Below are positions 60,920-64,000 of a DNA stretch of 64,000 nucleotides, piece after piece. The DNA is taken from positions 186,001 through 250,000 of the forward strand of contig NZ_CP128414.1 in assembly GCF_038505995.1 (NCBI RefSeq), in the 5' to 3' direction. The DNA comes from Candidatus Phytoplasma asteris (GTDB lineage: Bacteria; Bacillota_I; Bacilli_A; Acholeplasmatales; Acholeplasmataceae). Positions within the stretch are counted from its first letter, which is position 1, and each line of letters opens with the position of its first letter. The notes beneath the pieces were generated by a model. It had not been told where the DNA came from. It saw nothing but the letters and a program-made list of their open reading frames with translations, and made no database searches. The position numbers and the translations under genes were made by a program.

Positions 60920-61258
60920 TTAATCCTTTTTTTTATAATTTTGATTATATATTGGTTTAATAAAATTTTGTTTTTTTTGTAAATTAAGTTTGTATTCTAA
61001 ATCTGATATTTTTTTATTTAATTGTTTTAATTCATCTAGATTCAAGTTATTAGTTTCAACTGGTTGTTCTGAATTTGATTTAGGAGTAAATAAATATTTT
61101 AATAATAGTATAAAATAATATATTCCTAAAATAAAATATTTAATTGGGCAATAAATAGTATATTTTATTATTTTTTTTATAATGTTAAAGATAGAACCTA
61201 AAAAACATAATAAAGTGATAAAGATTAAAATGTAAAATATAGATAAAACGAAACTCAA
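60920..61258 (-). CDS. small PMU membrane protein
   Basis: 112 residues, two or three hydrophobic helices (about 3-24 and 36-62), then a short coiled coil (LDELKQLNKKISDLEYKL) and a basic end. First gene of the operon in the inverted-repeat centre. ATG 61258 has no strong ribosome site. No family recognised. Confidence 0.55.
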   Translation of the reverse strand: MSFVLSIFYILIFITLLCFLGSIFNIIKKIIKYTIYCPIKYFILGIYYFILLLKYLFTPKSNSEQPVETNNLNLDELKQLNKKISDLEYKLNLQKKQNFIKPIYNQNYKKKD

Positions 61259-61524
61259 TATTATTCCTATAGAATTTGGGATATCAAATAAACTAAAACT
61301 AACATTTCTGATGGCAATAATGTTGTTAAAAATATTCTTTAAAATGATATAATAAAGATAGCGTAATCATTTATTTTATCAATAAATGCGCTTATGTTTA
61401 AATTAAGGTTTTGCATTTAATGCATCCTTTCATGATAGTTATATAAATCTTTGGTCTTTGAGAAAATTGGGATTTACATAACTATTTTTTTATACTTTTT
61501 TAATGTGGGATTAATATAACAAAA
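61259..61524. other. leader of the central operon
   Basis: 266 bases. On the minus strand TTGATA followed 16 bases later by TATCTT (near 61350-61380) is a possible promoter for the ssb operon; on the plus strand a TATAAT near 61347-61352 faces the right-arm effector. No frame or RNA gene seen. Confidence 0.35.
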
Positions 61525-61541
61525 ATGACCCTACATATACG

Positions 61542-61629
61542 CAAGAACGACCAAACGTATAAATAGAGTCATTAATTATTTTAACATTTTTTATCTGTTA
61601 ATATTAATAATTCATTAGTGTCGTTCTTG
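61542..61629. repeat. long dyad upstream of effector gene, right
   Basis: Same element as 59447-59534 in opposite orientation: CAAGAACGAC and GTCGTTCTTG arms with AT-rich inner complementarity, just before the right-arm effector promoter region. Confidence 0.65.
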
Positions 61630-61688
61630 AATACACTTATATTATAACTCTTTTTTCTAAAAAAAATTAAAAATAGGAGATTTAAAAA

Positions 61689-62096
61689 ATGAAATCAATT
61701 TTTAATAAATTTAAATTTATTAATAAAAAAATTTTGTTTTGTTTAATTTTATTTTCTCTAAGTTACATTTTAACAAATTCAAAATATAATACTTTTGCTT
61801 GTGATGTTTCTAATAGCAATAAAGAACAAAAACAAGAAATATCAGTAAAAGAAGAATATAGAAAAGAAGATTTTGATATTTTTAAAGAAAAAGTATTAAT
61901 TCCTTCCGATAAAAGAAGAAATGATTTTCTTAAAATAGCTATTGTTAATTGGATTTTAGACGATTCAACTACTTTAGAAGAAATAAAAAAAGATATATCT
62001 AATCGTTTAATAGGGAAAAAAAGTATTTTTGTGCCTCTTGATATGTACAGAAACTCTTTAGCTCAAAATTTCTTTACTTATCCTCCTAAACATTAA
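61689..62096 (+). CDS. secreted effector-like protein, right-arm copy
   Basis: 135 residues; signal peptide of about 37 residues ending TFA, then a charged helical mature part (EEYRKEDFDIFKEKV, KRRNDFLKIAIVNWI). Identical to the left copy except Asp for Asn just after the predicted cleavage site. TAGGAGATTTAAAAA before the ATG, a strong terminator 44 bases after the stop. Secreted phytoplasma proteins of this size act inside plant or insect cells; target unknown here. Confidence 0.8.
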   Translation: MKSIFNKFKFINKKILFCLILFSLSYILTNSKYNTFACDVSNSNKEQKQEISVKEEYRKEDFDIFKEKVLIPSDKRRNDFLKIAIVNWILDDSTTLEEIKKDISNRLIGKKSIFVPLDMYRNSLAQNFFTYPPKH

Positions 62097-62139
62097 ATTA
62101 ATATAAATATAAATTACTTTTTTTAATTATGGACTCTCC

Positions 62140-62175
62140 AACCGCCTTTACGTCTTCACGCAAAGGCGGTTTTTT
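62140..62175 (+). terminator. effector-gene terminator, right
   Basis: 14-bp GC-containing stem (62140-62153 with 62158-62171), CTTC loop and six Ts. Confidence 0.92.
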
Positions 62176-62179
62176 CGTT

Positions 62180-62223
62180 CTCTCGCTACTCCTTTACCGA
62201 TGCTCACGGTAAAGGCGCGAGGG
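62180..62223. other. GC-rich double hairpin, right
   Basis: CCTTTACCG (62191-62199) with CGGTAAAGG (62207-62215) inside CTCTCGC/GCGAGGG. Twin of 58850-58897. Confidence 0.6.
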
Positions 62224-62301
62224 AAAATAAAAAAAGTGCCTAACATTTCCTTTTTAGTATAGAGTTCCCCCCCAACGTAAAACCTAGCGAATTTTTGATA
62301 T

Positions 62302-62345
62302 AAAAAAAACCCCTAAATCCCCAAAGGGGACTTTATAGGAGGGGT
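62302..62345 (-). terminator. sigma-gene terminator, right
   Basis: Mirror copy of 58730-58772; on the minus strand the stem is followed by eight Ts. Confidence 0.85.
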
Positions 62346-62502
62346 GTAATAGATTAATTGTAATGTTCTTCGGCTGGCCGCCTAATTCGCTCTGCTCGTC
62401 TTTGAATACTTTTTTATACTTAATTTAATTTAAAATTGAATATAGATATAAAATAAGGAGTTTTAGAGGTATTATAAAATTGATTAATTGATTAAAATTA
62501 AC

Positions 62503-62514
62503 ATTCCGCGGAAT
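62503..62514. repeat. perfect palindrome, right
   Basis: ATTCCGCGGAAT, twin of 58561-58572. Confidence 0.5.
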
Positions 62515-62559
62515 ACAATTTTTATTTATTTAATGTAAAATAAAATACACATAAAAAGA

Positions 62560-63276
62560 TTAAAAATCTTTATCTAAATCTATTTTTAAATCTTTATAAA
62601 TCTCCTCTTTTTGTTCTTTTTCGTTTAATTCTTTTATTTGAAATTCATCTAATAAATCATTAGGTTTTATATTTGGGTTTAGTTTTCTAATTGCATTATC
62701 TTTTAAATCTTCAATTTGGGAGAGTTTTAAATTAAGTTTTTGCGCGATTGCATGATTGGTTAGAGGTTGTTGATTAGGTTCGTTGTTATTTTCTAGCGAG
62801 ATGCCAAAACTTAAACAAATAACATTGAATTCATTTTTGCTTAGTTTAGTTTTTAGTTTTTTTATTAATAATTCATGTTTTACTTGTTTTAGCCATAATT
62901 GATGTGGATTAAGGATTTTATCCCAATTAGGTTGTTTGTATTGTTCTTCTTTAAAACTGATATTATTTGGTTTGGTTGTTTTTTGTGGGATTGAAGGTGA
63001 ATGGCTTTTTCTTATTAGTTCATTGATTGCAAATTTTATTTTTGGAGTTGCGTAAGTAACAAAGTCATAGCCTAAATCTTGGTAATTATTAAGGGCTTTG
63101 ATTAATCCTAAAATCCCTTCTTGATATAAATCCTCTTTAGTTAAAAATTTAGGGTAATATTTAAATTGATAAATTAGTTTTTTTACTAAAGGTAAATGAA
63201 GTTCTATTAATTGATTGCGAATTTCTAAATTCTTTTTATTTTTTAAAAAATCTTTAAATAATTTTTGTCTTAACAT
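62560..63276 (-). CDS. PMU sigma factor, right-arm copy
   Basis: 238 residues, protein identical to the left-arm copy at 57799-58515. Region 2 and region 4 intact. AGAGAGGAATTGA ribosome site with the same TCTAAAAATG-type hairpin before it. Outside it, only a truncated dnaB follows. Confidence 0.88.
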   Translation of the reverse strand: MLRQKLFKDFLKNKKNLEIRNQLIELHLPLVKKLIYQFKYYPKFLTKEDLYQEGILGLIKALNNYQDLGYDFVTYATPKIKFAINELIRKSHSPSIPQKTTKPNNISFKEEQYKQPNWDKILNPHQLWLKQVKHELLIKKLKTKLSKNEFNVICLSFGISLENNNEPNQQPLTNHAIAQKLNLKLSQIEDLKDNAIRKLNPNIKPNDLLDEFQIKELNEKEQKEEIYKDLKIDLDKDF

Positions 63277-63330
63277 TCAATTCCTCTCTAAAAACATTTT
63301 TAGAAAAGATATGAAATTATCTACTTAATT

Positions 63331-63996
63331 TTAAGTTTTAAAGAACAATTTTAAAGACAAAAGTTGTCTAAAAAAACGTAACAGTGCACCTTTAAAAGTT
63401 TCTGATAAGCGGTAATATTCTTCTTGGATTTTTTGTCTTGATTGTTGATCGGTATCAAAAAATTCAGGATGTAAAGAGGCCATTTGGTTTAAAGTTAATA
63501 AAGTTTGGTCGGATTTGTGGGGAATTGAAGAGATAAAATTTCTTAATTTATCAAATATTTCTTGGTAATATAAATTTTTGTGGTAGGGGTCTTGGTTTTC
63601 GTATGTGGGGCTAATGATTTTTATTAATTGTTGAAATAATTTTTCTTGGGTATAGGTATGTTTTAGATTGTCTAAAAAATGAGTATTATTTTGGTTATTA
63701 AAATCATCATTTAAATAATTTAAATAATCTAAAGTAAAATTATCTTGGGGGAAATTAGTTTGTAAATATGTTAATAACTCTTTGATAATAATGGGTTTTG
63801 TAGTGGGTTTGTCCCACGGATGAGATATTTGTTTTTCTAAAAATAAATATTTTAAAGCTGTAAATATTTTTGTATTTTTGGGGTCAAGTAAATTTTTGGG
63901 GTTGATTATTTGACAATAAAGGTCTAACTTTTCCCATTGGCCTTGTTCGATATAATTTATTAATTGTTTTAACGCTTTTTGTTCGCTGGTTAACAT
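63331..63996 (-). CDS. dnaB: truncated PMU DnaB-like helicase, N-terminal part
   Basis: 221 residues starting at ATG 63996. Residues 2-95 fit the DnaB N-terminal domain: EQKALKQLI, NPKNLLDPKNTKIFTALKYL and a YLNYL helix. No Walker A or RecA-type ATPase domain follows; the frame ends ten bases beyond the outer edge of the right arm, as if cut by that junction. Only four bases before the ATG are in the window, so the ribosome site is not visible. Without the motor domain it cannot be a helicase. Confidence 0.55.
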   Translation of the reverse strand: MLTSEQKALKQLINYIEQGQWEKLDLYCQIINPKNLLDPKNTKIFTALKYLFLEKQISHPWDKPTTKPIIIKELLTYLQTNFPQDNFTLDYLNYLNDDFNNQNNTHFLDNLKHTYTQEKLFQQLIKIISPTYENQDPYHKNLYYQEIFDKLRNFISSIPHKSDQTLLTLNQMASLHPEFFDTDQQSRQKIQEEYYRLSETFKGALLRFFRQLLSLKLFFKT

Positions 63997-64000
63997 TTTA

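Larger units (their letters stand above)
59552..61524. other. unique centre of the inverted repeat
   Basis: 1,973 bases between the two arms, carrying ssb and three small membrane protein genes, all on the minus strand. Recombination between the arms would invert exactly this segment. Confidence 0.85.
61525..63320. repeat. large inverted repeat, right arm (1,796 bp)
   Basis: Reverse complement of 57755-59551 with three differences found by reading both. Carries the second effector and second sigma gene. Confidence 0.95.

Overview
The window is very AT-rich, with compact Mollicute gene content, and combines chromosomal housekeeping genes with decaying mobile-unit genes. A groES-groEL pair followed by an Amp-type antigenic membrane protein, potential mobile unit (PMU) genes (sigma factor, ssb, HU, tra5-type transposase, dnaG/dnaB fragments, ftsH-like AAA+ genes) and small secreted effector-like proteins point to a 'Candidatus Phytoplasma', most likely of the aster yellows group. 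Tryptophan is TGG and TGA is a stop, which fits phytoplasmas and not Mycoplasma.

Layout. (1) 1-3182: minus-strand PMU operon (sigma, ssb, HU, small membrane and coiled-coil proteins). (2) 3239-7230: plus-strand decayed PMU genes: a primase scrap, a long cysteine-containing reading frame broken by two nonsense codons and a frameshift, and an AAA+ ATPase with a damaged N-terminus. (3) 7399-45199: plus-strand housekeeping: a membrane protein, groESL, amp, nadE, mnmA, rel, hisS-aspS-tilS, ftsH, rluD, a MetNQI-type importer, a DarA-like c-di-AMP receptor, rpsO, a DJ-1 family protein, rplM-rpsI, gltX, cysS, a TGS-uridine kinase, thiI, a SpoU methylase, ppa, smpB, a DUF2779 protein and nusA-ylxR-infB-rbfA. 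(4) 45437-50338: pth, then corC and priA on the minus strand. (5) 50497-56766: minus-strand decayed PMU material: an ftsH broken in three, a split coiled-coil/AAA+ gene, an IS3-family transposase, repeats and a hypothetical gene. (6) 56925-63996: a PMU in which truncated dnaG and dnaB fragments flank a 5.6-kb block built as a near-perfect 1.8-kb inverted repeat (sigma plus secreted effector in each arm) around a 2-kb centre (ssb and three membrane proteins).

How it fits together. Housekeeping genes serve translation (tRNA synthetases, tRNA modification, ribosomal proteins, initiation factors, trans-translation), protein quality control (GroESL, FtsH) and nutrient import by a parasite with little biosynthesis. 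PMU genes supply replication, transcription and secreted proteins. The most notable observations are the effector-bearing inverted repeat, a NadE homologue without its ATP-pyrophosphatase motif, and several genes interrupted at adenine homopolymers, including the metN-like ATPase of an otherwise intact transporter operon. All family calls are by reading the translated sequence; no database search was possible.
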